Source: Nocardia sp. alder85J
GTDB lineage: Bacteria; Actinomycetota; Actinomycetes; Mycobacteriales; Mycobacteriaceae
DNA: 64,000 nucleotides
Assembly (NCBI RefSeq): GCF_020176955.2
Contig: NZ_JAIUCZ020000004.1
Location: 186,001 to 250,000 of the forward strand
Direction of reading: 5' to 3'
The notes under the pieces: generated by a model
The model's input: the letters and a program-made list of their open reading frames with translations, nothing else
What the model was told of the DNA's origin: nothing
Databases searched by the model: none
Translations under genes and position numbers: made by a program
Shown: piece after piece, positions 7,520 to 15,950 of the stretch
Position numbering within the stretch: the first letter of the stretch is position 1
How the letters are laid out: each line of letters starts with the position of its first letter

Positions 7520-10500
7520 ATGTTCTCCAAAGTTCTGGTCGCCAACCGTGGGGAAATCGCGATTCGCGCCTTCCGCGCCGCCTACGAGCTGGGCATCGGC
7601 ACCGTGGCCGTGTTCCCGTACGAAGACCGCAACTCCGTACACCGGCTGAAGGCCGACGAGTCGTACCAGATCGGCACCCCGGGGCATCCGGTGCGCGCCT
7701 ACCTGTCGATCTCGGAGATTCTCGCCGCGGCGACTTCGGCCGGTGCGGACGCGATTTATCCGGGGTATGGGTTCTTGTCGGAGAATCCGGATCTGGCGGC
7801 GGCGTGTGTGGAGGCGGGGATCACGTTCATCGGTCCGTCGGCGTCGGTGCTGGAGTTGACGGGGAACAAGGCGCGGGCGATCGCGGCGGCGCGGGTGGCG
7901 GGGTTGCCGGTGCTGGATTCTTGTGCGCCGTCGGCGGTGGTGGGGGAGTTGCTGGTGGCGTCGGAGGGGTTGGAGTTCCCGGTGTTCGTGAAGGCCGTCG
8001 CGGGTGGTGGTGGTCGGGGGATGCGGCGGGTGTCTGATCGTGGGCATTTGCGGGAGTCGGTGGAGGCGGCGATGCGGGAGGCGGAGTCGGCGTTCGGGGA
8101 TCCGACGGTGTTCCTGGAGCGGGCGGTGGTGAATCCGCGGCATGTCGAGGTGCAGATCCTGGCCGATGGTCGGGGGAATGTGATGCATTTGTTCGAGCGG
8201 GATTGTTCGTTGCAGCGGCGGCATCAGAAGGTGATCGAGTTGGCGCCGGCGCCGAATCTGGATCCGGTGGTGCGGGATCGGATGTGTGCGGATGCGGTGG
8301 CGTTTGCGCGTGAGATCGGTTACAGCTGTGCGGGTACGGTGGAGTTTTTGCTGGATGAGCGTGGGAATCATGTGTTCATCGAGATGAATCCGCGGATTCA
8401 GGTGGAGCATACGGTGACCGAGGAGATCACCGATGTGGATTTGGTGCAGGCGCAGATGCGGATCGCGGCGGGGGAGTCGCTTTCGGATCTGGGGTTGAGT
8501 CAGGAGTCGGTGCGGATTCGGGGTGCGGCGTTGCAGTGCCGGATCACGACGGAGGATCCGGCGAACGGGTTCCGTCCCGATACCGGCCGGATCACCGGGT
8601 ACCGCAGCCCCGGCGGGGCAGGTATCCGCCTCGACGGCGGGGCCGCGGTGGGTGCCGAGGTCGGCGCCTATTTCGATTCCATGCTGGTGAAACTCACCTG
8701 TCGTGGTCGTGATTTCGCCACCGCGGTGGCACGGGCGCGCCGGTCGGTGGCCGAATTCCGTATCCGCGGCGTCTCCACGAACATCCCGTTCCTTCAGGCG
8801 GTGCTGGACGACCCCGATTTCCAGGCCGGTCGGGTGACCACGTCGTTCATCGAGGAACGGCCGCAGTTGCTGACCCAGCGCGGTTCGGCCGACCGCGGCA
8901 CGAAGATCCTGCGTTACCTCGCGGACGTCACGGTGAACAAGCCACACGGTGAACGTCCCACCGCCTTGTACCCGCACGACAAGTTGCCCGCGATCGATCT
9001 GACGGTCCCACCGCCGCCGGGATCGCGGCAGCGGTTGCTCACGTTGGGGCCCACCGGTTTTGCGCGTGCGTTGCGTGCGCAGGATGCGGTGGGGGTGACG
9101 GATACGACGTTTCGTGATGCGCATCAGTCGTTGTTGGCGACGCGGGTGCGGACGAATGGGTTGTTGCAGGTGGCTGGGCATGTGGCGCGGTTGACGCCGG
9201 GGTTGTTGTCGTTGGAGTGCTGGGGTGGGGCGACTTATGATGTGGCGTTGCGGTTTTTGTTCGAGGATCCGTGGGAGCGGTTGGCGGCGTTGCGGGAGGC
9301 GGTGCCGAATATTTGTTTGCAGATGTTGTTGCGGGGTCGTAATACTGTGGGGTATACGCCGTATCCGGAGCAGGTGACGCGGGCGTTTGTCCGGGAGGCT
9401 ACCGGTACGGGGGTCGATATTTTCCGGATCTTCGATGCGTTGAACAATGTGGATCAGATGCGTCCGGCGATCGATGCGGTGCTGGAGACGGGTACGGCGG
9501 TGGCGGAGGTGGCGTTGTCGTATACCGGTGATCTGTCGGATCCGGGTGAGGATCTGTATACGCTCGACTATTACCTGAAGCTGGCGGAGCAGGTGGTGGA
9601 TGCGGGTGCGCATGTGCTGGCGATCAAGGATATGGCGGGGTTGTTGCGGGTTCCGGCGGCGCATGCGCTGGTGACGGCGTTGCGCCGGAATTTCGATGTG
9701 CCGGTGCATGTGCATACTCATGACACGCCTGGTGGTCAATTGGCGGCGTATGTGGCGGCGTGGCAGGCGGGTGCGGATGCTGTCGATGGTGCCAGTGCGC
9801 CGATGGCGGGGACGACCAGTCAGCCGGCGTTGTCGGCGATTGTGGCCGCGGCGGCGCATTCTCGGTTCGATACGGGCTTGGATTTGCAGGGTGTGTGTGA
9901 TCTGGAGCCGTATTGGGAGGCGTTGCGGAGGGTGTATGGCCCGTTCGAGTCGGGTTTGCCGGGTCCGACGGGCCGGGTGTATCGGCATGAGATTCCTGGT
10001 GGTCAGTTGTCGAATTTGCGGCAGCAGGCGATCGCGTTGGGGCTTGGTGACCGGTTCGAGGAGGTGGAGGCGAAGTATGCGGCGGCGGATAGGTTGCTGG
10101 GCCGGTTGGTGAAGGTGACGCCGTCGTCGAAGGTGGTGGGTGATCTGGCGTTGTCGTTGGTGGGTAGTGGTGTGGATATCGGGGATTTCGCGGCGGAGCC
10201 TGCGCGGTTCGATATTCCGGATTCGGTGATCGGTTTCCTGCGTGGTGAGCTCGGTACTCCGGCGGGTGGGTGGCCGGAGCCGTTCCGGACTCGTGCGCTG
10301 GAAGGACGCGGCCCCGCCAAACCCGAAACCCCGTTGAGCGTGGACGATGCTGCTGCCCTGGAGGGTTCGTCACGGCAGCGGCAGGAAACGCTGAACCGTT
10401 TGCTGTTCCCCGGCCCGACGGCCGAATTCCTCGCGCACCGCGAGAAGTTCGGTGATACGTCGGGTCTGTCGGCGAATCAGTTCTTCTACGGTCTGCGTCA

Positions 10501-10924
10501 CGGTGAGGAGCATCGTGTCCAGCTGGAGAAGGGTGTGACGCTGCTGATCGGCCTGGAAGCCATCTCCGAACCCGACGATCGCGGGATGCGCACCGTCATG
10601 TGCATCCTCAACGGTCAGCTGCGGCCCATCACCGTGCGTGATCGTTCGGTGGCCAGCGAGATCCCGACCGCCGAGAAGGCGGACCGCGGCAATTCGGGCC
10701 ATGTCGCCGCACCCTTCGCGGGTGTCGTCACGCTGACGGTCACCGAGGGTGAGACCGTCTCCGCGGGCGACACCATCGGCACCATCGAGGCCATGAAGAT
10801 GGAGGCCGCCATCACCGCTCCGCGCGCGGGCACGGTGCGGCGGGTCGCGATCGGCCGCGTGCAGCAGGTCGAAGGCGGTGACCTCCTGATCGATCTGCGT
10901 CCGAACGAAGTCGCGGCGGAGTGA
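7520..10924 (+). CDS. pyc: Pyruvate carboxylase
   Basis: Biotin enzyme that carboxylates pyruvate to oxaloacetate to replenish the TCA cycle and feed gluconeogenesis. The 1134 residues carry biotin carboxylase (about 1-450, with AGGGGRGMRR in the ATP-grasp loop and EMNPRIQVEH), carboxyltransferase (about 520-830, DTTFRDAHQSL and a metal-binding HVHTHDT), and the C-terminal biotin carrier domain with EAMKMEA, the biotinylated lysine being about residue 1093. Length is normal for the single-chain enzyme. Codon usage alternates: about 7735-8570 and 9050-10290 use TTG, GGG, GCG and GAT heavily, whereas the start, 8575-9045 and the last 600 bp use the CTG/GGC/GCC style of the rest of the window. 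The stop overlaps the rsmD start (GTGA). Confidence 0.98.
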   Translation: MFSKVLVANRGEIAIRAFRAAYELGIGTVAVFPYEDRNSVHRLKADESYQIGTPGHPVRAYLSISEILAAATSAGADAIYPGYGFLSENPDLAAACVEAGITFIGPSASVLELTGNKARAIAAARVAGLPVLDSCAPSAVVGELLVASEGLEFPVFVKAVAGGGGRGMRRVSDRGHLRESVEAAMREAESAFGDPTVFLERAVVNPRHVEVQILADGRGNVMHLFERDCSLQRRHQKVIELAPAPNLDPVVRDRMCADAVAFAREIGYSCAGTVEFLLDERGNHVFIEMNPRIQVEHTVTEEITDVDLVQAQMRIAAGESLSDLGLSQESVRIRGAALQCRITTEDPANGFRPDTGRITGYRSPGGAGIRLDGGAAVGAEVGAYFDSMLVKLTCRGRDFATAVARARRSVAEFRIRGVSTNIPFLQAVLDDPDFQAGRVTTSFIEERPQLLTQRGSADRGTKILRYLADVTVNKPHGERPTALYPHDKLPAIDLTVPPPPGSRQRLLTLGPTGFARALRAQDAVGVTDTTFRDAHQSLLATRVRTNGLLQVAGHVARLTPGLLSLECWGGATYDVALRFLFEDPWERLAALREAVPNICLQMLLRGRNTVGYTPYPEQVTRAFVREATGTGVDIFRIFDALNNVDQMRPAIDAVLETGTAVAEVALSYTGDLSDPGEDLYTLDYYLKLAEQVVDAGAHVLAIKDMAGLLRVPAAHALVTALRRNFDVPVHVHTHDTPGGQLAAYVAAWQAGADAVDGASAPMAGTTSQPALSAIVAAAAHSRFDTGLDLQGVCDLEPYWEALRRVYGPFESGLPGPTGRVYRHEIPGGQLSNLRQQAIALGLGDRFEEVEAKYAAADRLLGRLVKVTPSSKVVGDLALSLVGSGVDIGDFAAEPARFDIPDSVIGFLRGELGTPAGGWPEPFRTRALEGRGPAKPETPLSVDDAAALEGSSRQRQETLNRLLFPGPTAEFLAHREKFGDTSGLSANQFFYGLRHGEEHRVQLEKGVTLLIGLEAISEPDDRGMRTVMCILNGQLRPITVRDRSVASEIPTAEKADRGNSGHVAAPFAGVVTLTVTEGETVSAGDTIGTIEAMKMEAAITAPRAGTVRRVAIGRVQQVEGGDLLIDLRPNEVAAE

Positions 10925-11478
10925 CCCGGATCGTCGCAGGTGCGGTCGGGGGCCGGCGGTTGCGGGTGCCCCCGGCGGGCACCCGCCCCACCTCGGATCG
11001 GGTGCGGGAGGCGCTGTTCAGCCTCCTGACCGCACGCCTGGATTTCGACGGCATCCGGGTGCTGGACCTCTACGCGGGCTCCGGCGCGCTCGGCCTCGAG
11101 GCGCTGTCCCGTGGGGCCTCGCACGCGCTGCTGGTGGAATCGGATCGGAAGGCCGCCGTCGTGGTGCGCGGCAATATCGCCGATCTGGGCCTGACCGGTG
11201 CGGAACTACGGCTCGGCACGGTCGGATCGGTGCTCGCCACCGCCCCGGCACAACGTTACGACCTGGTGCTCTCGGATCCGCCGTATGCGCTGTCCGGGGA
11301 CGAGGTGGCCGCCGACCTCACCGCGCTCGCCGACCGCGACTGGCTGCACCCCGGGGCGCTGGTGATCGTGGAGCGCGCCACCCGATCCCCGGAAACGCGC
11401 TGGCCCGCAGCCTGTTCCGCCGAGAAATCGCGGCGCTACGGCGAAACCCGCATCGATATCGCCGAATTCACGCCCTGA
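10921..11478 (+). CDS. rsmD: 16S rRNA (guanine966-N2)-methyltransferase RsmD
   Basis: SAM-dependent methyltransferase that makes m2G966 in 16S rRNA during 30S assembly. The 185 residues begin with the family signature RIVAGAVGGRRL, followed by the SAM-binding loop LDLYAGSGALGLEALSRGA (about residues 43-61) and the catalytic SDPPY motif near residue 118. GTG start at 10921 overlaps the pyc stop by 4 nt, so the two are translationally coupled. It faces coaD across a short spacer, the common actinobacterial arrangement. Confidence 0.96.
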   Translation: MTRIVAGAVGGRRLRVPPAGTRPTSDRVREALFSLLTARLDFDGIRVLDLYAGSGALGLEALSRGASHALLVESDRKAAVVVRGNIADLGLTGAELRLGTVGSVLATAPAQRYDLVLSDPPYALSGDEVAADLTALADRDWLHPGALVIVERATRSPETRWPAACSAEKSRRYGETRIDIAEFTP

Positions 11479-11489
11479 ACGGTCGGCCG

Positions 11490-11520
11490 CCGTGCCCGGA
11501 CCGTGGGCCGGGCGCCACGG
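11490..11520. terminator. Imperfect hairpin between convergent rsmD and coaD
   Basis: CCGTGCCCGG pairs with CCGGGCGCCACGG with a small bulge and an 8-nt loop. It starts 12 nt after the rsmD stop and lies 14 nt from the coaD stop on the other strand. There is no T tract, as is usual for high-GC actinobacterial terminators. Confidence 0.4.
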
Positions 11521-11533
11521 AAACGGATGGGGC

Positions 11534-12019
11534 TCAGCCGTTTCGCTCGGCCAGGCGGGCCAGCAGCTGCTTGTGCACCGACGGCGGCAGCATGTCGGTG
11601 ACGTCGCCGCCGAAGGTGGCGACCTCCTTCACCAGCGAGCTGGACAGATAACTGAACGCCGGATTGGTGGCGAGGAAGTAGGTGTCGACGCCGGAGAGCT
11701 TCTTGTTCATCTGCGCCATCTGCAACTCGTAACCGAAATCGGTGGCGTCGCGCAGCCCCTTGACGATGGCGTTGATGCCCTGCTCCTTGGCGAAGTTCAC
11801 CAGCAGCCCGTGCCAGGATTCGACCCGCACATTGGGCAGGTCGGAGGTGGCCTCGCGCAGCATGTCCATCCGCTCCTCGACGGTGAACATGCCCTGCTTG
11901 CTCTTGTTGATCATCACCGTGACGACGATTTCGTCGAACTGGGCCGCGGCGCGGGTGATCACGTCGAGATGCCCGTTGGTCACCGGGTCGAACGAACCAG
12001 GACACAGTGCTCCAGCCAT
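11534..12019 (-). CDS. coaD: Phosphopantetheine adenylyltransferase
   Basis: Catalyses the penultimate step of coenzyme A synthesis, transferring AMP from ATP to 4'-phosphopantetheine to give dephospho-CoA. The 161-residue product is full length and has the nucleotidylyltransferase signature GSFDPVTNGHLDVI at residues 8-21, the KGLRDATDFGYELQMA substrate loop, and the SSSLVKEVA helix near residues 125-133. The ATG at 12019 is the only sensible start. It is convergent with rsmD, as in M. tuberculosis (Rv2966c-Rv2965c neighbourhood). Confidence 0.97.
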   Translation of the reverse strand: MAGALCPGSFDPVTNGHLDVITRAAAQFDEIVVTVMINKSKQGMFTVEERMDMLREATSDLPNVRVESWHGLLVNFAKEQGINAIVKGLRDATDFGYELQMAQMNKKLSGVDTYFLATNPAFSYLSSSLVKEVATFGGDVTDMLPPSVHKQLLARLAERNG

Positions 12020-12196
12020 GTTCGCACGCTAACAGGCCCGTTTCCGTGGCCGGACAGCGCCACCCGGCGCGAGCAATCCGGTCGCACCCGACACCGATCG
12101 CCGCCCGGGCCGCTGTGCAGCGACCGACCGGTTCGCAGCCGGCTCCAGGTGGTGACCGACCGTTCGCGGGTACCTCGCCGGCGGTGACCGATCTCA

Positions 12197-12231
12197 CCGG
12201 CCGCACCCACCGTGACAGCGGGTGCGGCCGG
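12197..12231 (-). terminator. Hairpin terminator of the AbiEi/DUF559-type gene
   Basis: A perfect 12-bp stem (CCGGCCGCACCC with GGGTGCGGCCGG) and an 11-nt loop lie 6 nt beyond the stop codon of the minus-strand gene at 12238. Confidence 0.6.
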
Positions 12232-12237
12232 ACCGAT

Positions 12238-13245
12238 TCACAGGGTGTGGACGACGATCGGTTTCGGGTCGGGCAGGCCGGTCCGGCGGATCCAGCCGTC
12301 GGGGCGGGCCCGTTGCCCGGCGGACAGCAGTGCCTGGCGGACCCGGGTGGCCACCTCGCCGCCGGGCAGGTCGTCCCAGGTCCAGCGCACCACCTGGAAG
12401 CCGTTGTCGCGCAGGGCGTCCGCACGTCGCTGCTCGAGCAGTACCACCTCGGCCGGATCGTCGCCGGAGCGCAGCAGGCGGCCGTGCCGGGCCCGGCCGT
12501 CGAACTCGCCGAGGACGCCGCTGTTGCCGAACCAGAAGTCGACCCGGCCCAGCGAGGTGCCCTGTGAGGTGAACACCTCACCCTGCGACTGCGGCACCGG
12601 GACGCCGAGTCGCCGGAACATGACCCGGCTGCGGGATTCGCCGACGCTCGCGCAGTGCGGGTCGAGGAAGCGGATCACGTGCCGGGCCGGATGCACGCCG
12701 TGCCGGTGCTTCGCGGCCTCCAACTCGGCCTCCAGTTCGTCCGCGGTGACGCCGTAGGTGCGGACCAGCGCGTCGCCGGCGACCACCGCGGCCTCGAACG
12801 GCACCGTGCGGGCCACGTCGACGATGGTGCGCGCGGGGGTGGTCAGCCGCAGGCCCGCCACCTCGGCCACCGCCTCCACCGGCGCGCAGTGCACCTTGAG
12901 ATCGGGTTTGATCCGGCCGCCGTTGCGCCGGTTGCGGGTCACGCACACCCGCGGCAGCAACTGGTCCCACACCGGTGCGCCGTAGACGACCGCCGCCGAC
13001 TGATGGCTGAGGATGGCGTCGCCGGACAGATTGGCGACCACCGCCGCGATCAGGATGCGATGCCGGTCGGCCGCGCCGAGGCCCGCGAAACCCACCCGAT
13101 CCGTATAGGCGCCGCGACGCAGCCGATACCAGCGCCCGCCGACGCACATCCGGCGGATCTCCTCGTCGGTGATACCGCTGCGGACCACGTCCCGCCGGCG
13201 GCGGATCCCCGCATCCGAGGTGCGAAATCTCTGACAATGCTCCAA
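12238..13245 (-). CDS. AbiEi-antitoxin-like N-domain fused to a DUF559/Vsr-like domain
   Basis: A 335-residue protein of a class common in actinobacteria. The N-terminal third (RSGITDEEIRRMCVGGRWYRLRRGAY) is the winged-helix domain named after AbiEi antitoxins. The C-terminal part has VDFWFGNSGVLGEFDG and a later RRADALRDNGFQVVRWTWDDL, the layout of DUF559/Vsr-like PD-(D/E)XK nucleases. The TTG at 13245 is preferred because GGGGAGG sits 5 nt upstream; an in-frame start at 13353 would add 36 unconserved residues. No toxin partner (AbiEii nucleotidyltransferase) lies nearby, so a real toxin-antitoxin role is unlikely. The function of this family is not established. Confidence 0.75.
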   Translation of the reverse strand: MEHCQRFRTSDAGIRRRRDVVRSGITDEEIRRMCVGGRWYRLRRGAYTDRVGFAGLGAADRHRILIAAVVANLSGDAILSHQSAAVVYGAPVWDQLLPRVCVTRNRRNGGRIKPDLKVHCAPVEAVAEVAGLRLTTPARTIVDVARTVPFEAAVVAGDALVRTYGVTADELEAELEAAKHRHGVHPARHVIRFLDPHCASVGESRSRVMFRRLGVPVPQSQGEVFTSQGTSLGRVDFWFGNSGVLGEFDGRARHGRLLRSGDDPAEVVLLEQRRADALRDNGFQVVRWTWDDLPGGEVATRVRQALLSAGQRARPDGWIRRTGLPDPKPIVVHTL

Positions 13246-13371
13246 GACAACCTCCCCAGCTGAGAACAGGCCGAACACTCGGTTTTGTTCTCTTTGGACG
13301 TGGAGGCGCCCGGCCCGGTTCCTTACTTGTTCGACCAGGTCACAGCCGCACACCGTGGCCGAGGACGGGTG

Positions 13372-13962
13372 TCAGAAGACCCAGAACCGCAGGGTGATGA
13401 AGCGCAGCGTGCCGACGGCGGCGGTGATGGCGATGACCGCGAGGGCCTCGGCGGTGTCACCGAGCCCGGGGGCCACGTAGTCCAGCCCGGCCAGCGCGGC
13501 CGAGGAGATCGCCAGCCCGGCCAGCGCCAGGCCGCCGCCCTCGAGCTGCGCGGTGAGCCAGCCGACCCGGTCGGCGGCGTGGAAGGTGAGGCGGCGGTGC
13601 AGTTCGTTGGCCAGGGCGGTGCTCAGCACCGAGCCGGTCAGATTGGCCAGCTGCGGGCCCTCCGCGTAACAGGCCATGAACAGCAGGAAGTACCCGATAT
13701 TGCTGAAGCCGCCGACCAGGGCGAACCGGATGAGCTGCGCCAGCCAGTACTCGCCGCGCAACCAGCGGCCGAGACGGGTGAGCAGCCGGGGCGTGGCCTC
13801 GGCCGTGGAGTCGGCGACGGCCGCGAGCCGATCCGCGGTGGAGTCGGCGACGGCCGCGAGCCGATCCGCGATCGTCGGGCCCTCCTCGGTGCCGGAGGGT
13901 GTGCCCGATTCGGGCTGCGGGCTCATCCACCAGCCCGGGACTACCGGAAACAAGACCGCCAT
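13372..13962 (-). CDS. GtrA-family small membrane protein
   Basis: GtrA-like proteins help move polyprenyl-linked sugars across the membrane or partner with glycosyltransferases in cell-wall glycan synthesis. After an N-terminal cytoplasmic tail the sequence shows the typical start of the domain (LIRFALVGGFSNIGYFLLF) and four predicted membrane helices ending in RFITLRFWVF. The tail contains a perfect 33-bp duplication encoding the 11-residue unit DRLAAVADSTA twice. An alternative ATG at 13926 (MSPQPES) would give 184 residues. It lies upstream of and parallel to the AbiEi-like gene, 126 bp apart. Confidence 0.85.
   Translation of the reverse strand: MAVLFPVVPGWWMSPQPESGTPSGTEEGPTIADRLAAVADSTADRLAAVADSTAEATPRLLTRLGRWLRGEYWLAQLIRFALVGGFSNIGYFLLFMACYAEGPQLANLTGSVLSTALANELHRRLTFHAADRVGWLTAQLEGGGLALAGLAISSAALAGLDYVAPGLGDTAEALAVIAITAAVGTLRFITLRFWVF
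13805..13870. repeat. Perfect 2 x 33-bp tandem repeat in the GtrA gene
   Basis: Two identical 33-bp units abut at 13805-13837 and 13838-13870. Length is a multiple of three, so the frame is kept and the tail of the GtrA protein is lengthened by 11 residues. Confidence 0.9.
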
Positions 13963-14230
13963 CGTCTTTCCGATCGGAACACTCGCGTACTGACCGCCGC
14001 CGGGTTCCGATGTTCCGGGCAGCAGCCGGCTGTCTATCGCCGCTGTCCAACATTACATCAACCGGAGATATTTCCTCCACTTGAATGGTGTGGCATGGGA
14101 AACACTGGACGACACACCGGGCGCGCACTGGGCAAGTGAATGCCGCGGGGGCACACTGGCAGCCAGGCTGCAACACGGCGGTGGCGTGATTGCGCCGTCT
14201 TACGATCGGCACGAGAGTGGGGTCAGCAGG

Positions 14231-14977
14231 ATGTATCGCGTATTCGAGGCGCTCGACGAACTGGTGGCAATCGTCGAGGAGGCGCGCGGTATCCCGCCCA
14301 CCCGTAACTGCATCATCCCGCGTGGTGAGGTGCTCGAACTCCTGGACGATGTGCGCGAGGCGCTGCCCGGTGAGGTCGACGACGCCCAGGATGTGCTGGA
14401 TCACCGGGACAAGATCGTCACCGATGCCCGGACCGCGGCCGAGACGGCCGTCGCCACCGCCACCGAGACCGCCGAGGCGGCCGTCACCGGCGCCCGGGAG
14501 GAGGCCGATCGCATCCTCGCCGACGCCAAGGCGCACGCCGACCGGATGGTCGCCGAGGCCCGGGCGCACGCCGACCGGCTGGTGGCCGCCGCCCAGACCG
14601 AGGCGGACCGGGTGGTCGCCGAGGGCAAGGCCGAATACGAGGCGCTGGCCGGGCGGGCCCGCGCCGATTCGGAGCGGATGATCGCGGCCGGTCAGGCGTC
14701 CTACGACCGGTCGGTGGCCGAGGGCATCGCCGAACAGCAGCGGCTGGTGTCGCAGATCGAGGTGGTCCGGGCCGCACATGCCGAATCCGCCCGGCTGCTC
14801 GATTCCGCCCAGGCCGAATCGGATCGGCTGCGCACCGACTGCGACCGCTACGTCGACACCAAACTGGCCGAGTTCGAGGACGCCCTGCACGGCGCCCTGC
14901 GCACGGTCGGCCGCGGCCGGCAGCAGTTGCGGTCCGGCACGGCCATCCCGGACTACGCCGCCGAATTCCGGGGCTGA
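14231..14977 (+). CDS. sepIVA: SepIVA-like DivIVA-family coiled-coil protein
   Basis: A 248-residue coiled-coil protein homologous to mycobacterial SepIVA (Rv2927c), which localises to septa and the intracellular membrane domain and is needed for division and polar growth. It begins MYRVFEALDELVAIVEEARG, the conserved start, so the ATG at 14231 (after AGCAGG) was chosen over an upstream in-frame ATG at 14081. Residues about 50-220 are an Ala/Glu/Arg heptad-rich coil with repeated EADR(I/M/V)(L/V)A units. It stands immediately before the DUF177-rpmF-rnc-mutM block, as in M. tuberculosis. Confidence 0.9.
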   Translation: MYRVFEALDELVAIVEEARGIPPTRNCIIPRGEVLELLDDVREALPGEVDDAQDVLDHRDKIVTDARTAAETAVATATETAEAAVTGAREEADRILADAKAHADRMVAEARAHADRLVAAAQTEADRVVAEGKAEYEALAGRARADSERMIAAGQASYDRSVAEGIAEQQRLVSQIEVVRAAHAESARLLDSAQAESDRLRTDCDRYVDTKLAEFEDALHGALRTVGRGRQQLRSGTAIPDYAAEFRG

Positions 14978-15076
14978 TCCGCCCCCGGGACCGGCGATTT
15001 ATGCTGGAGCGGGCCCCGGATGTACTGTGGAGTGGTTGTCCGTCCCCGATCCAGCGTGAGCGAGAGTAGTTTCCTG

Positions 15077-15679
15077 ATGCCTGCCGATACCGGTTCCGGT
15101 TCGCGACGTCATTCGACGGACGCGGGCTTCGTGCTGGATACGCGCAGCCTCGGGCGGCGTGCCGGCTCGCGGCGTGAGATCCGCCGGACGGTCACCCTGC
15201 CGGACAAGATCGGGCTCGACCTGGTCCACATCCCGGCCGGGGCCGAGGTCGAGGTCGATCTCACCCTGCAAGCGGTCTCGGAGGGCGTGCTGGTCACCGG
15301 CACGGTGTCCGCGCCGGTCGCGGGGGAGTGCACCCGGTGCCTGGAACCGTTCACCGACCATCTCGATCTGGAGCTCACCGAGCTGTTCGCCTATCCGGAC
15401 AGTGCGACCGAGCAGACCACCGAGGCGGACGAGATCTACCGTCTGGTCGACGATCTGATCGACCTGGAACCGGTGCTCGCCGACGCGGTCGGCCTGGAAC
15501 TGCCCCTGCAGCCGCTCTGCGAGCCGGACTGCGCCGGGTTGTGCTCCGAATGCGGGGTGCGGATGGCGATTGCGGGTTCGGATCACAGTCATGAGATACT
15601 TGACCCTCGCTGGGCGGGCCTCGCGAATTTCGCGGCCGACTCGCCCACTGCGGCGTCCGGGAACGCCGCAGCAGAATAA
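15077..15679 (+). CDS. DUF177 (YceD) family protein
   Basis: YceD-like proteins are encoded with ribosomal protein L32 across bacteria and are linked to 23S rRNA accumulation. This 200-residue form shows the central GECTRCLEPF motif and the C-terminal CEPDCAGLCSECG cysteine cluster, likely a metal site. The ATG at 15077 starts MPADTGSGS; an upstream in-frame ATG at 15020 would add 19 residues with no family support. The rpmF gene follows 65 nt later, so the two are probably co-transcribed. Confidence 0.88.
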   Translation: MPADTGSGSRRHSTDAGFVLDTRSLGRRAGSRREIRRTVTLPDKIGLDLVHIPAGAEVEVDLTLQAVSEGVLVTGTVSAPVAGECTRCLEPFTDHLDLELTELFAYPDSATEQTTEADEIYRLVDDLIDLEPVLADAVGLELPLQPLCEPDCAGLCSECGVRMAIAGSDHSHEILDPRWAGLANFAADSPTAASGNAAAE

Positions 15680-15744
15680 GACGTAGACCCATTTCTCGTA
15701 CGGCCGTGCCGGCCGTGCGAGTGTGACCCAGAGGAGAAACAGTC

Positions 15745-15927
15745 GTGGCCGTTCCGAAGCGCCGGATGTCTCGTTCCAACACCCGCTCGCGGCGCAGTCA
15801 GTGGAAGGCCACCGCGCCGACTCTGGTGACGTGCCCCAACCGCGCCTGCGGCCAGCCGACCCTGCCGCACACGGCCTGCCCGAACTGCGGTACGTACAAG
15901 GGCCGCCAGGTCGCTTCGGCCGTCTGA
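15745..15927 (+). CDS. rpmF: 50S ribosomal protein L32
   Basis: Small 60-residue large-subunit ribosomal protein starting MAVPKRRMSRSNTRSRRSQW, the universal L32 N-terminus. The C-terminal half has four cysteines (CPNRAC and CPNC), marking the zinc-binding, C+ form that zinc-limited cells often replace with a zinc-free paralogue. GTG start at 15745 with AGAGGAGAAA 7 nt upstream. It is flanked by DUF177 and rnc in the conserved order. Confidence 0.97.
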   Translation: MAVPKRRMSRSNTRSRRSQWKATAPTLVTCPNRACGQPTLPHTACPNCGTYKGRQVASAV

Positions 15928-15950
15928 CCGCATCGCCCGGGTAGCCCGAC

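Noticed and set aside
7403..9988. An 861-codon open frame antisense to pyc
   Set aside because: His/Arg/Pro-rich translation with no recognisable domain; it mirrors the high-GC codon pattern of pyc.
13805..13870. CRISPR-like direct repeat
   Set aside because: Only two units, with no spacers, inside a coding region.
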